Part shown: positions 21,627-29,383 of the stretch, piece by piece
How the letters are laid out: each line of letters begins with the position of its first letter
Numbering within the stretch: position 1 is the stretch's first letter
DNA from: Oscillospiraceae bacterium
Lineage (GTDB): Bacteria > Bacillota > Clostridia > Oscillospirales > Acutalibacteraceae
Reading direction: 5' to 3'
NCBI GenBank assembly: GCA_009777055.1
Contig: WRMQ01000012.1
Coordinates: forward strand, 1 to 40,672
DNA length: 40,672 nt
Notes under the pieces: generated by a model
The model's input: only the letters and a program-made list of their open reading frames with translations
What the model was told of the DNA's origin: nothing
The model's database searches: none
Made by a program: the position numbers and the translations under genes

Positions 21627-21924
21627 TTAACGGTCATCGTCAACAGATGTGATCATAGTGCGCTCGCGGAACAGCAAGGATACGCACCAGATGCCCGCAA
21701 GGGCCACCAGGGTGTAGAGGATCCGGCTTACGATAGCGCCGTGCTGGTAGGGCTGGCGCACCACCGTCGGCTGAACGCGGGCTACTGCCTTTGGAGATAT
21801 GATCCAATTATCATGACGCCGCGATACAACTACAACTATCGTTTGCCCTTCGAAGTGACCGCGATCTCGGATCCAGCGCTCAACAACGGCAAGGGTGTTG
21901 AATCTTTACTGACAGAAACAGCAT
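21627..21924 (-). pseudogene. Frameshifted small membrane-protein gene
   Basis: On the minus strand an ATG at 21924 reads MLFLSVKIQ and soon meets a stop. Shifting one base gives a long clean frame to 21627: TLAVVERWIRDRGHFEGQT, IVVVVSRRHDNWIISPKAVA, then a membrane span ILYTLVALAGIWCVSLLFR and a charged end (SVDDDR). The composition looks genuinely protein coding and a terminator follows. No family was recognised. The break could be a true frameshift or a sequence error. The plus-strand frame over the same bases lacks an RBS and looks random. Confidence 0.45.
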
Positions 21925-21949
21925 AATCGCGCCAAACTCCCGGATACTA
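21921..21949 (+). promoter_or_regulatory. Possible sigma-G-type promoter of spoVAF
   Basis: GCATA (21921-21925), 17 bp and GATACTA (21943-21949) resemble the forespore sigma-G consensus (gmATR, 17-18 bp, CATnnTA), fitting a spoVA/gerA-family gene. The -10 lies in the left arm of a perfect inverted repeat. Inference from consensus only. Confidence 0.4.
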
Positions 21950-21971
21950 ATCATAACTAGTATCCGGGAGT
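21936..21971 (+). repeat. Perfect 14-bp inverted repeat before spoVAF
   Basis: ACTCCCGGATACTA (21936-21949) and TAGTATCCGGGAGT (21958-21971) are perfect arms around an 8-base loop, followed by GTGATTTTTTATG where ATG is the spoVAF start. The right arm contains the only Shine-Dalgarno (GGGAG, 21966-21970). It could be an operator, a read-through terminator or an RBS-hiding hairpin. Confidence 0.75.
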
Positions 21972-21981
21972 GTGATTTTTT

Positions 21982-23415
21982 ATGCAATTCAGCCACAGCT
22001 TCGAGCAAAACCGCGCCATGATACAGCAGCTCCTGCGCGTGGAGGCCAGCTTCGATCTCATCACCCGCACCGTGCGCATGGACGGCAAGCAGGCGCAGCT
22101 GTATTTTGTGGACGGCATGGTGCTCGACGACACTTTGGAGCGCATCATCGACGCGCTTTTAAAGCTCCCGCCGGAGCGCCTGCGGGCCGACCGCTCCGCC
22201 CGGGATTTCATCGACGACGCCATGCCCCACGGCGAAGCGGACCTGACGCTTGAGGCCGGCGACTTCATCACCTTTGTGCTCTCCGGCGCGGTGGGTATGC
22301 TGCTGGAGGGCTACCGCGAGGCGGTTTTGATCGACGTGCGCAGCTATCCGGCGCGGCCCATCACGGAGCCGGAAAACGACCGGGTGCTGCGCGGCCCCCG
22401 GGAGGGCTTCGTCGAGGCCCTCGTGAGCAACACCGCCCTGCTGCGGCGGCGCATCCGCGACCCCAGGCTCAGTATGGAGCGCTTCACGCTGGGGGAGCGC
22501 TCTAAAAGCGATGTGGTGCTGTGCTATCTCGACGGCCGGGCGGACCAAAAGCTTCTGGACCGCCTGCGCTCCAAGCTGAAGTCCATCCGGATCAATACGC
22601 TGACCATGGGGCTCGAAAGCCTGACGGAATGCATGTGCCCCCGGCAATGGTGGAACCCCTTTCCCCGGGCGCGCTACACCGAGCGGCCAGACAGCGCGGC
22701 GGCCTGCGTGGCCGAGGGCCAGATTTTGCTGCTCATGGACAATTACCCCGCCGGGATGATTTTGCCCACAGGGATCTTCGATTTTTTGCAGGATACCAAC
22801 GATTTCGCGTTTTTGCCCTTCACGGGCACCTTCCTGCGCTGGCTGCGGCTGATCCTGTCGCTTGTCACAACGGTTTTCGCGCCGCTGTGGTATCTGCTGA
22901 TGAAGCACCCGCAGATCATTCCGCAGGCCCTGAGCTTTCTCAAGATACAGGATTTCATCAAAATCCAGAATTCCATCGCGATGCCCCTGCTGGCGCAGCT
23001 GTTCCTCATTGAGCTGGTGGTCGGCGCGCTGAAGCTGGCCTCGCTGAACACGCCATTGGCGCTGAGCAGCTCCTTCGCGGTCATCAGCGCGCTGGTGCTG
23101 GGGGAGTTCGCTGTCCGCGCGGAGCTGATGGTGCCCGAAGCCGTTCTGGTGATGGGCTTCGTCACCGTGGCCAACTTCGCCCAATCCAGCTACGAGCTCG
23201 GCTACGCCCTCAGCTTCGCGCGTATGCTGCTGCTGGGCTTGAGCGGGCTGTTTGGCGTCTGGGGCTTTTGCGCCGGGGGCGTTTTGCTGATCGCCGTGAT
23301 CTCCCGCACGAAGACGCTTTCGGGCAACTGCTATTGGTATCCGCTGATTCCCTTCCGGCCCAAGGCCCTGGCAAGTCTGTTTTTGAGAAAACCGATCAGC
23401 TGGGAGAATTCGTAA
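21982..23415 (+). CDS. spoVAF: SpoVAF / GerA-family spore germination protein
   Basis: A 477-aa inner-membrane protein of the GerA/SpoVAF family, found in the forespore membrane and involved in germinant-triggered ion or dipicolinate release. N-terminal soluble domain (1-275): DVRSYPARPITEPEND, the family signature REGFVEALVSNTALLRRRIR (about 138-157), ERSKSDVVLCYLDGRAD, and YTERPD. C-terminal domain (about 280-450) with several membrane spans, SYELGYALSFARMLLLGL and a closing PFRPKALASLF. The tail and N-terminal length fit SpoVAF better than GerAA. It stands alone, without spoVAA-AE or gerB/gerC partners. Its 3' end overlaps the convergent gene by 20 bp. Confidence 0.88.
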   Translation: MQFSHSFEQNRAMIQQLLRVEASFDLITRTVRMDGKQAQLYFVDGMVLDDTLERIIDALLKLPPERLRADRSARDFIDDAMPHGEADLTLEAGDFITFVLSGAVGMLLEGYREAVLIDVRSYPARPITEPENDRVLRGPREGFVEALVSNTALLRRRIRDPRLSMERFTLGERSKSDVVLCYLDGRADQKLLDRLRSKLKSIRINTLTMGLESLTECMCPRQWWNPFPRARYTERPDSAAACVAEGQILLLMDNYPAGMILPTGIFDFLQDTNDFAFLPFTGTFLRWLRLILSLVTTVFAPLWYLLMKHPQIIPQALSFLKIQDFIKIQNSIAMPLLAQLFLIELVVGALKLASLNTPLALSSSFAVISALVLGEFAVRAELMVPEAVLVMGFVTVANFAQSSYELGYALSFARMLLLGLSGLFGVWGFCAGGVLLIAVISRTKTLSGNCYWYPLIPFRPKALASLFLRKPISWENS

Positions 23416-23683
23416 TATCCAGCCTCCTGTTCCGGAAATACAGCGCGATATCCACCAGCACCATCAGCAGATTCAGCGCGTAAAAGCCCAGCACATAGCT
23501 GATGTTCCCCAAGAGCGCCTTCGACGCGATGCCGACGGCATAGCCAAGGGCAATGGCGCACAGAAAAAACAGGCTCTTGCCCTTGGCCGTGCGGGCGCGG
23601 TACGACCGCGCGACCGAAAAGGGCCACGACAGGCCAAAGCAGATCATCATCAAGGCTTCCAGCGCTTCCGGCACCTTATCCAT
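23396..23683 (-). CDS. Small membrane protein, PQ-loop/SemiSWEET-like
   Basis: A 95-aa protein with three hydrophobic segments (about 10-25, 38-58, 64-84: LFFLCAIALGYAVGIASKAL and GFYALNLLMVLVDIALYF) and the pattern FGLSWPFSVARSYRARTAKG typical of single PQ-loop or SemiSWEET-type triple-helix bundles, which work as dimers. Substrate unknown. Its ATG overlaps the acyltransferase stop by 8 bp, so the two are co-expressed. GAAGGGGG immediately precedes the ATG, closer than usual; an alternative start at residue 12 exists. Its last codons lie over the end of spoVAF on the other strand. Confidence 0.7.
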   Translation of the reverse strand: MDKVPEALEALMMICFGLSWPFSVARSYRARTAKGKSLFFLCAIALGYAVGIASKALLGNISYVLGFYALNLLMVLVDIALYFRNRRLDITNSPS

Positions 23684-24728
23684 CCCCCTTCAGCCGCAAA
23701 AAGCCCGGCAGGCGCGGCTTCATCAGGGCATGCAGCGGCAGGCCCAGGGGCTTCCAGGCCAGCAGAAGGGCCAGCGCCGCCGCGCAGAGCACAAAAAGCG
23801 GCAGAGGCATGGCCTTGTATAGAAAAATCGTCCAGCCCAGATGATTGATCACAGGAAACACAACGCTTTGCCAGAAATACACCTGCAGCGTACGCGCCCC
23901 CAGCGTGGTGAGCACCGGTATCCGGCGGTTGGGCATAACGGCAACGATACAAAGGCCGATCAGCGAGGCCAGCAGGTAGTGCGCCAGCCGGTAGAGGCCG
24001 CCCCAGCCGCTGGGGATCGCCGCGATGTTTTCATACAAATGCCTGCCGCTGTTGAGCTGGCTGAACACGGCAAAATAGGAATGAAAACAGCTGACCAGCA
24101 CAAATACAACAATCAGGACAGCCAGCGCGGCCCGGCGAAGCACGGGCCTCCGCAGCTTTTCCAGCCACTCCGGCCGGAAAATAACCCCCGCGAAGAAGAA
24201 GGGATAGAACACGATCGCACGCAAAAAAACCAAAAAATCGCCGGCCTGATGGTCATAGCCAATGAAAATACCCGCCAGCGTGACCAGAATCAGCAGCAGC
24301 CCCGGCTGAAGGCGGCGCTTTTCGGTGTTCAGCGAGCCAAGCATGGCCGTGAACAGCATCCACCAGATCATCGCGGCCAGATACCACGGGGCGTTGCTTG
24401 CCGTTAGAAAAAAGAGCCGCGCGTTTTGATAGGCCGGCACAAACGCGCCGACCAGCCAGCGGTCCAGGCAAAAATTAAGCGTTTTCAACAGCAGGTAGAG
24501 CAGCAAAAAGCCCATCGCTTTTTGCCGGGGAAACTCGCCCGTGCGATAAACGCGCTTGCTGAAATACCCCGCCGCCGCGATGAACAGCGGCATATGAAAC
24601 AGGTAGATATTATATGTGAGTATGGTGGAGCCGCTTTTTGCGCTGGAAATCTGCGTCGCGTGACCGATAACCACCAGCAGAATCAACAGCGCCTTCATGT
24701 TATCCATGTACCAGATACGCTTTTGCAT
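23676..24728 (-). CDS. Acyltransferase-3 family membrane protein
   Basis: A 350-aa integral membrane acyltransferase of the fucose-4-O-acetylase / acyltransferase-3 kind. The hallmark start is RIWYMDNMKALLILLVVIGH with the conserved D and the catalytic-site H23. About ten membrane spans follow, including PWYLAAMIWWMLF in the middle and TLGARTLQVYFWQSVV near the end. Relatives O-acetylate sugars of polysaccharides, glycolipids or wall polymers using a cytosolic acyl donor. The target here is unknown. It follows rplQ by about 86 bp with a weak RBS and leads a two-gene unit with the small membrane protein. Confidence 0.85.
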   Translation of the reverse strand: MQKRIWYMDNMKALLILLVVIGHATQISSAKSGSTILTYNIYLFHMPLFIAAAGYFSKRVYRTGEFPRQKAMGFLLLYLLLKTLNFCLDRWLVGAFVPAYQNARLFFLTASNAPWYLAAMIWWMLFTAMLGSLNTEKRRLQPGLLLILVTLAGIFIGYDHQAGDFLVFLRAIVFYPFFFAGVIFRPEWLEKLRRPVLRRAALAVLIVVFVLVSCFHSYFAVFSQLNSGRHLYENIAAIPSGWGGLYRLAHYLLASLIGLCIVAVMPNRRIPVLTTLGARTLQVYFWQSVVFPVINHLGWTIFLYKAMPLPLFVLCAAALALLLAWKPLGLPLHALMKPRLPGFLRLKGDG

Positions 24729-24753
24729 GGCTTCGCCCCGATCTAAAACAAAT

Positions 24754-24794
24754 CCAAGACAGAGCGGCGGATTTTGTCTGCCATTCTGCCTTGG
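24754..24794 (-). terminator. rplQ: Possible terminator of the ribosomal cluster
   Basis: On the minus strand CCAAGGCAGA and TCTGTCTTGG form a 10-bp stem with one mismatch around a large loop, followed by ATTTGTTTT. It lies between rplQ and the acyltransferase gene. The large loop makes it uncertain, so read-through into the acyltransferase is possible. Confidence 0.35.
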
Positions 24795-24814
24795 GTCATT
24801 TTTGTTCCGCGAGA

Positions 24815-25360
24815 TTATTCCACCGTTTCGGCCGGCGCTTCCACGGCTATTTCAGCGGGCTCTTCGGCCGGCGCTTTCGCTTCCTCCGCCTCGGGCGCGG
24901 CCGCTTCGGCTGGTTTTTCCTCGGCGGGCCGGCGGGTGCGGGCGGCGCGGCTGGTGGTCTTGGCGGTTGCCTTCGCCTTGTTGCCGCCGCGGCCCTTCTT
25001 CTCGTCCTTCTTGTCGTCTGTCACCAACTCAATGATGCACATCTCGGCGGCGTCGCCCCGGCGCGGGCCGGTGCGGATGATGCGGGTATAGCCGCCCGGA
25101 CGGTCCTTGTAGCTGGGCGCGATCTCATCGAAGAGCTTCTTGACCACATCCTCGCTGGTTACAAACGCCAGCACGCGGCGCTTGTTGTGAAGCGTCGGCT
25201 CTTTGGCGATGGTGATCATTTTCTCGGCCAGGGAACGAAGCTCCTTGGCCCGGGTCACGGTGGTTTCGATCCGCCCATGCTCTAAAAGATAGGTCACCAG
25301 GCCGCGCAGCATCGCCATGCGGTGGTCAGTGGTACGCCCTAATTTTCTGCTGCCAGGCAT
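24815..25360 (-). CDS. rplQ: 50S ribosomal protein L17 with long tail
   Basis: A 181-aa L17. The first 115 residues are the normal domain ([53 protein letters not shown]), which binds 23S rRNA near the exit tunnel. The last 65 residues are an additional low-complexity tail, first Lys/Arg-rich ([20 protein letters not shown]), then Glu/Ala/Pro-rich ([20 protein letters not shown]). Most bacterial L17 proteins stop near 115-130 residues. It is the last gene of the alpha operon, 35 bp after rpoA. Confidence 0.96.
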   Translation of the reverse strand: MPGSRKLGRTTDHRMAMLRGLVTYLLEHGRIETTVTRAKELRSLAEKMITIAKEPTLHNKRRVLAFVTSEDVVKKLFDEIAPSYKDRPGGYTRIIRTGPRRGDAAEMCIIELVTDDKKDEKKGRGGNKAKATAKTTSRAARTRRPAEEKPAEAAAPEAEEAKAPAEEPAEIAVEAPAETVE

Positions 25361-25395
25361 CTCATCTCAACTCCTTCACTAGTGTGGCTGCCGGA

Positions 25396-26346
25396 TTACT
25401 CCTCGTCCTTGCGCAGCTCCAGCCCCAACGAGCTGAGCTTGGCGACGACTTCGTCCAGCGATTTACGCCCCAGGTTGCGCACCTTCATCATGTCTTCGCC
25501 CGATTTCGCGGTCAGGTCCTCGACGGTGTTGATGCCGGCGCGCTTGAGGCAGTTGTAGGAACGCACGGAAAGGTCAAGATCATCAATGGTCATCTCGAGA
25601 ACCTTTTCCTTGCGGCTGTCGTTCTTGACAACCATGATCTCCGTGTCGTAGACCTCGTCAGACAGGTCGGCGAACAGAGTGAGGTGCTCATTGAGAATCT
25701 TGGCGGCAAGGGACACGGCCTCCTGCGCGGTGGTCGTGCCGTCTGTCCAAATCTCCAGGGTCAGCTTGTCGTAGTCGGTAATCTGGCCCACGCGCGTGTT
25801 CTCAACAGCGTAGTTGACCTTGAGCACGGGGGAATAGATCGAGTCCACGGCAATGACGCCGATGGGCGGGCGGAGCAGGTCTTTGTTGCGCTCGGCGGAA
25901 ACATAGCCCCGGCCACAGTCGCAGGTGAGCTCCATGGAAAGCTTCGCGCCCTCCTCGAGGGTGGCGATATGCAGGTCCGAATTGATGATTTCCACCTCGG
26001 AATCCGTCTGGATATCCGCCGCGGTCACCTCACCGGGGGTCTCAACGTCCACATAGAGCCGCTTTTCCTCGTCGCCCATGATTTTTAGAATCACGCACTT
26101 GAGATTCAGGATGATTTCGGTGACATCCTCTTTGATGCCTGGGATGGTGGAAAACTCGTGCAGGATGCCGTCAATCTTCGCGGAGGTGATCGCGTAGCCG
26201 GGCAGGCTCGACAGCAGCACGCGGCGCAGGGAATTTCCCAGCGTCGTGCCAAAGCCGCGCTCCAGGGGCTCCACGATAAACTTTCCGTAGGTTCCGTCTG
26301 CTTTTACATCATTTATTTCGATCTTGGGCTTCTCAATACCAATCAT
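25396..26346 (-). CDS. rpoA: RNA polymerase alpha subunit
   Basis: A 316-aa alpha subunit. N-terminal dimerisation and assembly domain (about 1-230; [20 protein letters not shown] is the conserved opening). A linker leads to the C-terminal domain (about 250-310; [34 protein letters not shown]), which contacts UP elements and regulators. GGAGG precedes the ATG. It stands between rpsD and rplQ, the usual alpha-operon order, so polymerase and ribosome synthesis are linked. Confidence 0.97.
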   Translation of the reverse strand: MIGIEKPKIEINDVKADGTYGKFIVEPLERGFGTTLGNSLRRVLLSSLPGYAITSAKIDGILHEFSTIPGIKEDVTEIILNLKCVILKIMGDEEKRLYVDVETPGEVTAADIQTDSEVEIINSDLHIATLEEGAKLSMELTCDCGRGYVSAERNKDLLRPPIGVIAVDSIYSPVLKVNYAVENTRVGQITDYDKLTLEIWTDGTTTAQEAVSLAAKILNEHLTLFADLSDEVYDTEIMVVKNDSRKEKVLEMTIDDLDLSVRSYNCLKRAGINTVEDLTAKSGEDMMKVRNLGRKSLDEVVAKLSSLGLELRKDEE

Positions 26347-26420
26347 GCAATAACCTCCCTCTCATTGGCAAATACATAGCGGCCCGCGCCAAGCGCGCGA
26401 AGCGACCGCTCCGCCGCAGG

Positions 26421-27047
26421 TTACTTGGAATAGAATTCCACGATGAGGTGCTCTTCCACGGGCGCGGCAATTTGCTCGCGCTCCGGCAGGCTGAGGATCT
26501 TGCCTTCATACGCATCGCGGTTGAGGTCAAGCCACGCGGGCACCGGGCGGGAGGCGCTGGCCTCCACCAGGCGCTTGATCTTCTCGCTGTCGCGGCTTTT
26601 TTCTTTAATGGAAACCACATCCCCGGCCCTGAGCAGGCAGGAGGGGATATCCACTTTTTTGCCGTTGACGAGAAAATGGCCGTGAGTCACCAATTGGCGG
26701 CTTTCGGCGCGGGAGGCGCCCCAGCCCAGCAGATAGACCACGTTATCCAGGCGGCTTTCGCAAAGGCGCAGCAGGTTTTCGCCCGTGACGCCCTGCTTGC
26801 GCTCGGCGATGGTGAAGTATTTGTGGAACTGGCTTTCGGAAAGGCCGTAATACCGGCGCGCCAGCTGCTTGGCGCGCAGCTGAATGTTGTATTCCGAAGG
26901 CTTTTTGCGGCCCTGGCCGTGCTGGCCGGGGGCGTAGGAGCGCCGGTCGATGGCGCACTTGCCGGTATAGCAGCGGTCACCCTTGAGGAACAGCTTCTGC
27001 CCTTCGCGGCGGCAGAGCTTGCAGACCGCGCCTGTATATCTTGCCAT
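26421..27047 (-). CDS. rpsD: 30S ribosomal protein S4, zinc form
   Basis: A 208-aa S4, an early 16S rRNA-binding protein and, in Firmicutes, a translational autoregulator. The N-terminus keeps four cysteines (C9, C12, C26, C31), the zinc-binding C+ type. The S4 RNA-binding domain is visible at about 98-160 ([35 protein letters not shown]). It is separated from rpsK by 111 bp carrying one copy of the TAGATTTTAGA repeat element, unlike the short gaps elsewhere in the cluster. Confidence 0.97.
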   Translation of the reverse strand: MARYTGAVCKLCRREGQKLFLKGDRCYTGKCAIDRRSYAPGQHGQGRKKPSEYNIQLRAKQLARRYYGLSESQFHKYFTIAERKQGVTGENLLRLCESRLDNVVYLLGWGASRAESRQLVTHGHFLVNGKKVDIPSCLLRAGDVVSIKEKSRDSEKIKRLVEASASRPVPAWLDLNRDAYEGKILSLPEREQIAAPVEEHLIVEFYSK

Positions 27048-27058
27048 AGCAATCCTCC

Positions 27059-27147
27059 TAGATTTTAGATTTTAGATTTTAGACGTTAGACTCCGCTGGC
27101 CCAACCCTAAGCGTATGATAAACGACACCTAAAATCTAAATGTCTAC
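27059..27147. repeat. TAGATTTTAGA inverted-repeat element, copy 1
   Basis: Between rpsD and rpsK. The left arm is tandem TAGATTT units ending ...TTAGACGTTAGAC (27059-27091); the right arm is CCTAAAATCTAAATGTCTA (27128-27146), roughly its reverse complement; about 35 bp lie between. The same units recur in two other gaps of this cluster. Confidence 0.7.
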
Positions 27148-27158
27148 AGTCAATATCT

Positions 27159-27566
27159 CTAAACGCGACGGCGTTTAGGCGGTCGGCAGCCGTTGTGGGG
27201 AATGGGGGTGACGTCTTTGATCATGCTGACCTCCAGCCCGGCGGTCTGCAGCGCGCGAATGGCGGCTTCACGGCCCGAGCCGGGGCCCTTGACATAGACC
27301 TCGACATACTTCAGCCCATGCTCCATCGCGGCGCGCGCGGCGGTTTCGGCGGCGGTCTGCGCGGCAAAGGGGGTCGACTTTTTGCTGCCCCGAAAGCCCA
27401 TTTCGCCCGCGCTCGCCCAGGAAAGGGCGTTGCCCGCCGTGTCGGTAATGGTCACGATGGTGTTGTTGAACGTGGACTGGATATGGGCCGCGCCGCGTTC
27501 GATATTCTTGCGTTCGCGGCGTCTGCGGGTCCCGGTGGTCCTTTTGCCGGCGGATTTGCTTGCCAT
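27159..27566 (-). CDS. rpsK: 30S ribosomal protein S11
   Basis: A 135-aa S11. The family pattern is clear: [54 protein letters not shown], and the end [18 protein letters not shown]. It sits on the 30S platform near the mRNA exit. It is separated from rpsM by only 15 bp. The first 20 residues are basic ([18 protein letters not shown]), as usual. Confidence 0.97.
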   Translation of the reverse strand: MASKSAGKRTTGTRRRRERKNIERGAAHIQSTFNNTIVTITDTAGNALSWASAGEMGFRGSKKSTPFAAQTAAETAARAAMEHGLKYVEVYVKGPGSGREAAIRALQTAGLEVSMIKDVTPIPHNGCRPPKRRRV

Positions 27567-27581
27567 AGGATCCCTCCTGAC

Positions 27582-27950
27582 TTACTTCTTCTTGTTGGCA
27601 ATGGTCTTTTTGGGACCCTTGCGCGTGCGTGCGTTGGTCTTGGAGCGCTGCCCGCGAACCGGCAGGCCCTTGCGGTGGCGAATGCCCCGGTAACAGCCGA
27701 TTTCGATCAGCCGTTTGATGGCAAACTGGGTTTCGCGGCGAAGGTCGCCCTCCACCTTGAGCCTGTGGTCAATGTATTCGCGGAGCTTCGAAACGTCGTC
27801 CTCCGTCAAATCCTTGACCCTGGTGTCCGGGTTCACGCCGGTGGCCGTGATGATATCGCCCGCGGTCTTCCGGCCAATGCCGAAGATGTAGGTCAGGGCG
27901 ATCTCAATCCGCTTGTCGCGGGGAAGGTCAACACCAGAAATACGTGCCAT
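27582..27950 (-). CDS. rpsM: 30S ribosomal protein S13
   Basis: A 122-aa S13 of the 30S head, contacting the 50S subunit and P-site tRNA. Seen: opening [20 protein letters not shown], helix-hairpin-helix [20 protein letters not shown], and the basic tail [20 protein letters not shown]. Order infA-rpmJ-rpsM-rpsK-rpsD-rpoA-rplQ is the standard Firmicute alpha operon. Confidence 0.97.
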   Translation of the reverse strand: MARISGVDLPRDKRIEIALTYIFGIGRKTAGDIITATGVNPDTRVKDLTEDDVSKLREYIDHRLKVEGDLRRETQFAIKRLIEIGCYRGIRHRKGLPVRGQRSKTNARTRKGPKKTIANKKK

Positions 27951-27963
27951 ACTCTAATTCCTC

Positions 27964-28077
27964 CTAGCCTTGGCGCTGCTTGTGCTTGGGGTTTTCACAG
28001 ATGACCATGATGCGCCCCTTGCGGCGAATGATCTTGCATTTTTCGCAGATTTTCTTGACGGAAGGTCTGACTTTCAT
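27964..28077 (-). CDS. rpmJ: 50S ribosomal protein L36, zinc form
   Basis: A 37-aa protein, [20 protein letters not shown] followed by [17 protein letters not shown], between infA and rpsM. The zinc ligands C11, C14, C27 and H32 are all present. It binds 23S rRNA near the base of the L7/L12 stalk. It is too short for common ORF length cut-offs. A GGAGGTTAA-type RBS precedes the ATG. Confidence 0.96.
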   Translation of the reverse strand: MKVRPSVKKICEKCKIIRRKGRIMVICENPKHKQRQG

Positions 28078-28122
28078 AACCTTAACCTCCTAAGTCCTAG
28101 GTGTATAAACAAATGACTGAGT

Positions 28123-28341
28123 TTACTTGCTCCGCCAGGTAATGCGCCCGCGTGTGAGATCGTAGGGCGACATTTCCACGGTGACTTTATCCCCGGGCAG
28201 AATGCGGATGTAGTTCATGCGCAGCTTGCCCGAAATGTGGGCCAGAATCTTGTGGCCGTTCTGAAGCTCCACCTGAAAGGTCGCGTTCGGCAGCGCCTCA
28301 AGAACGATTCCCTCGACTTCGATCATGTCTGCTTTCGCCAT
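28123..28341 (-). CDS. infA: Translation initiation factor IF-1
   Basis: A 72-aa IF-1, a single S1-type OB fold that binds the 30S A site during initiation. [40 protein letters not shown] and [18 protein letters not shown] are textbook. The start at 28341 (MAKADMIE) was chosen over an in-frame ATG six codons earlier because it gives the standard N-terminus. It begins one base after the KOW gene ends, so translation is coupled. Confidence 0.97.
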   Translation of the reverse strand: MAKADMIEVEGIVLEALPNATFQVELQNGHKILAHISGKLRMNYIRILPGDKVTVEMSPYDLTRGRITWRSK

Positions 28342-28342
28342 A

Positions 28343-28603
28343 CTAATCAACCTTTCCACGCGCTTCGCGCGCGCTGTTCAGCGCTCTTCGCAGCGCCTTG
28401 TTGCCTCTGAGCTGCTCCGGACCGAATGGGGCCTGGCCTTCCAGCGGCGTGATGTGCCTGGGATTCTTCCGCTTGGGACGCTCCAGCCTGCGCTCCTTGC
28501 CGTCGCACACCAAAACAGCCTTGCCATCCCGGCCAACAACGCATAAAAGATAGCCTTTGTCCCTGCCCGCCGTCGATACGGCGACCGTGCCAATCTCCCA
28601 CAT
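28343..28603 (-). CDS. KOW-domain RNA-binding protein (L14e-like)
   Basis: An 86-aa protein of the L14e/L6e/L27e-like KOW group. The KOW motif lies in [20 protein letters not shown] at the N-terminus; the C-terminal half is basic ([15 protein letters not shown]). Clostridia commonly carry this small gene between map and infA. Its position suggests a ribosome-associated or translation-related role, but its function is not established. It lies two bases after map and one base before infA. Confidence 0.85.
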   Translation of the reverse strand: MWEIGTVAVSTAGRDKGYLLCVVGRDGKAVLVCDGKERRLERPKRKNPRHITPLEGQAPFGPEQLRGNKALRRALNSAREARGKVD

Positions 28604-28605
28604 GG

Positions 28606-29361
28606 CTAGCCCTCAACCTTCGTGAGAATAACGGGGCCTTCGGATGTGATGGCGACGGTGTGCTCAAAGTGGGCGGAGGGCTTGCCGTCGCGGGTTTTCA
28701 CGGTCCAGCCGTCCGGCAGTAGCTTAACGGCCGCGCGTCCCTGGTTCACCATGGGTTCAATCGCCAGGGTCATGCCCGGCTTGAGCTTTAAGCCGCGCCC
28801 GGCCACGCCCACGTTGGGCACGCCGGGGTCCTCGTGCAGCACCCGGCCCACACCGTGGCCGCAGTATTCCCGCACCAGGCTGTAGCCCCGCGCCTCGCAG
28901 TGCGTTTGCACCGCCGCGCTGATATCGCCCAGCCGGCCGCCCGGCCATGCCTGCTCTATCGCGAGATACAGGCTCTCTCTGGCGGTGTCGCTGAGCAGCC
29001 GAAGCTCCTCGCTGACCGCGCCCACCGCGAAGCTCGCCGCGGTATCGCCCACATAGCCGTGGTAGGTCGCGCCCAGATCGACGCCCACCAGATCGCCCTC
29101 CCGCAGCGTGCGCTTCTCGCTGGGAATGCCGTGAATCACTTCGTCGTTCACAGAAACGCAGATGCTGCCGGGGAATCCGTTGTAATCAAGAAAGGTGGGC
29201 GCCGCGCCGCATTTGACGATATAATCATGGGCGGCGCGCGCCAGCGCCATTGTCGTAACGCCCGGCTTGACCATTTCGCCCACCCGCCTCAGCGCTTCGG
29301 CGGCGATACGTCCCGCATCCCGCATCAAACTGAGCTCGCGCGAGGTCTTCAGGATAATCAA
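28606..29361 (-). CDS. map: Methionine aminopeptidase, type I
   Basis: A 251-aa metalloprotease that removes the initiator methionine from new proteins. All five metal ligands of the family are visible: D95 (GVDLGATY), D106 (VGDTAAS), H169 (CGHGVG), E202 (IEPMV) and E233 (FEHTV), plus the substrate histidine H77 (EVIHGIP). It lies 22 bp after secY; the adk gene that usually stands between them is missing. No N-terminal zinc-finger extension is present, so this is the short type Ia form. Confidence 0.96.
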   Translation of the reverse strand: MIILKTSRELSLMRDAGRIAAEALRRVGEMVKPGVTTMALARAAHDYIVKCGAAPTFLDYNGFPGSICVSVNDEVIHGIPSEKRTLREGDLVGVDLGATYHGYVGDTAASFAVGAVSEELRLLSDTARESLYLAIEQAWPGGRLGDISAAVQTHCEARGYSLVREYCGHGVGRVLHEDPGVPNVGVAGRGLKLKPGMTLAIEPMVNQGRAAVKLLPDGWTVKTRDGKPSAHFEHTVAITSEGPVILTKVEG

Positions 29362-29383
29362 GCCTTGGTCACTCCGTTCAAAA

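Noticed and set aside
21561-21926. Plus-strand 121-codon frame before spoVAF
   Set aside because: No RBS, random-looking protein, and the minus strand over the same bases shows a much more protein-like frame with its own terminator.
22159-23184. Long minus-strand frame (341 codons) inside spoVAF
   Set aside because: Complementary-frame shadow in GC-rich DNA: His/Gln/Gly-rich with no family pattern, while the plus strand encodes a clear SpoVAF.
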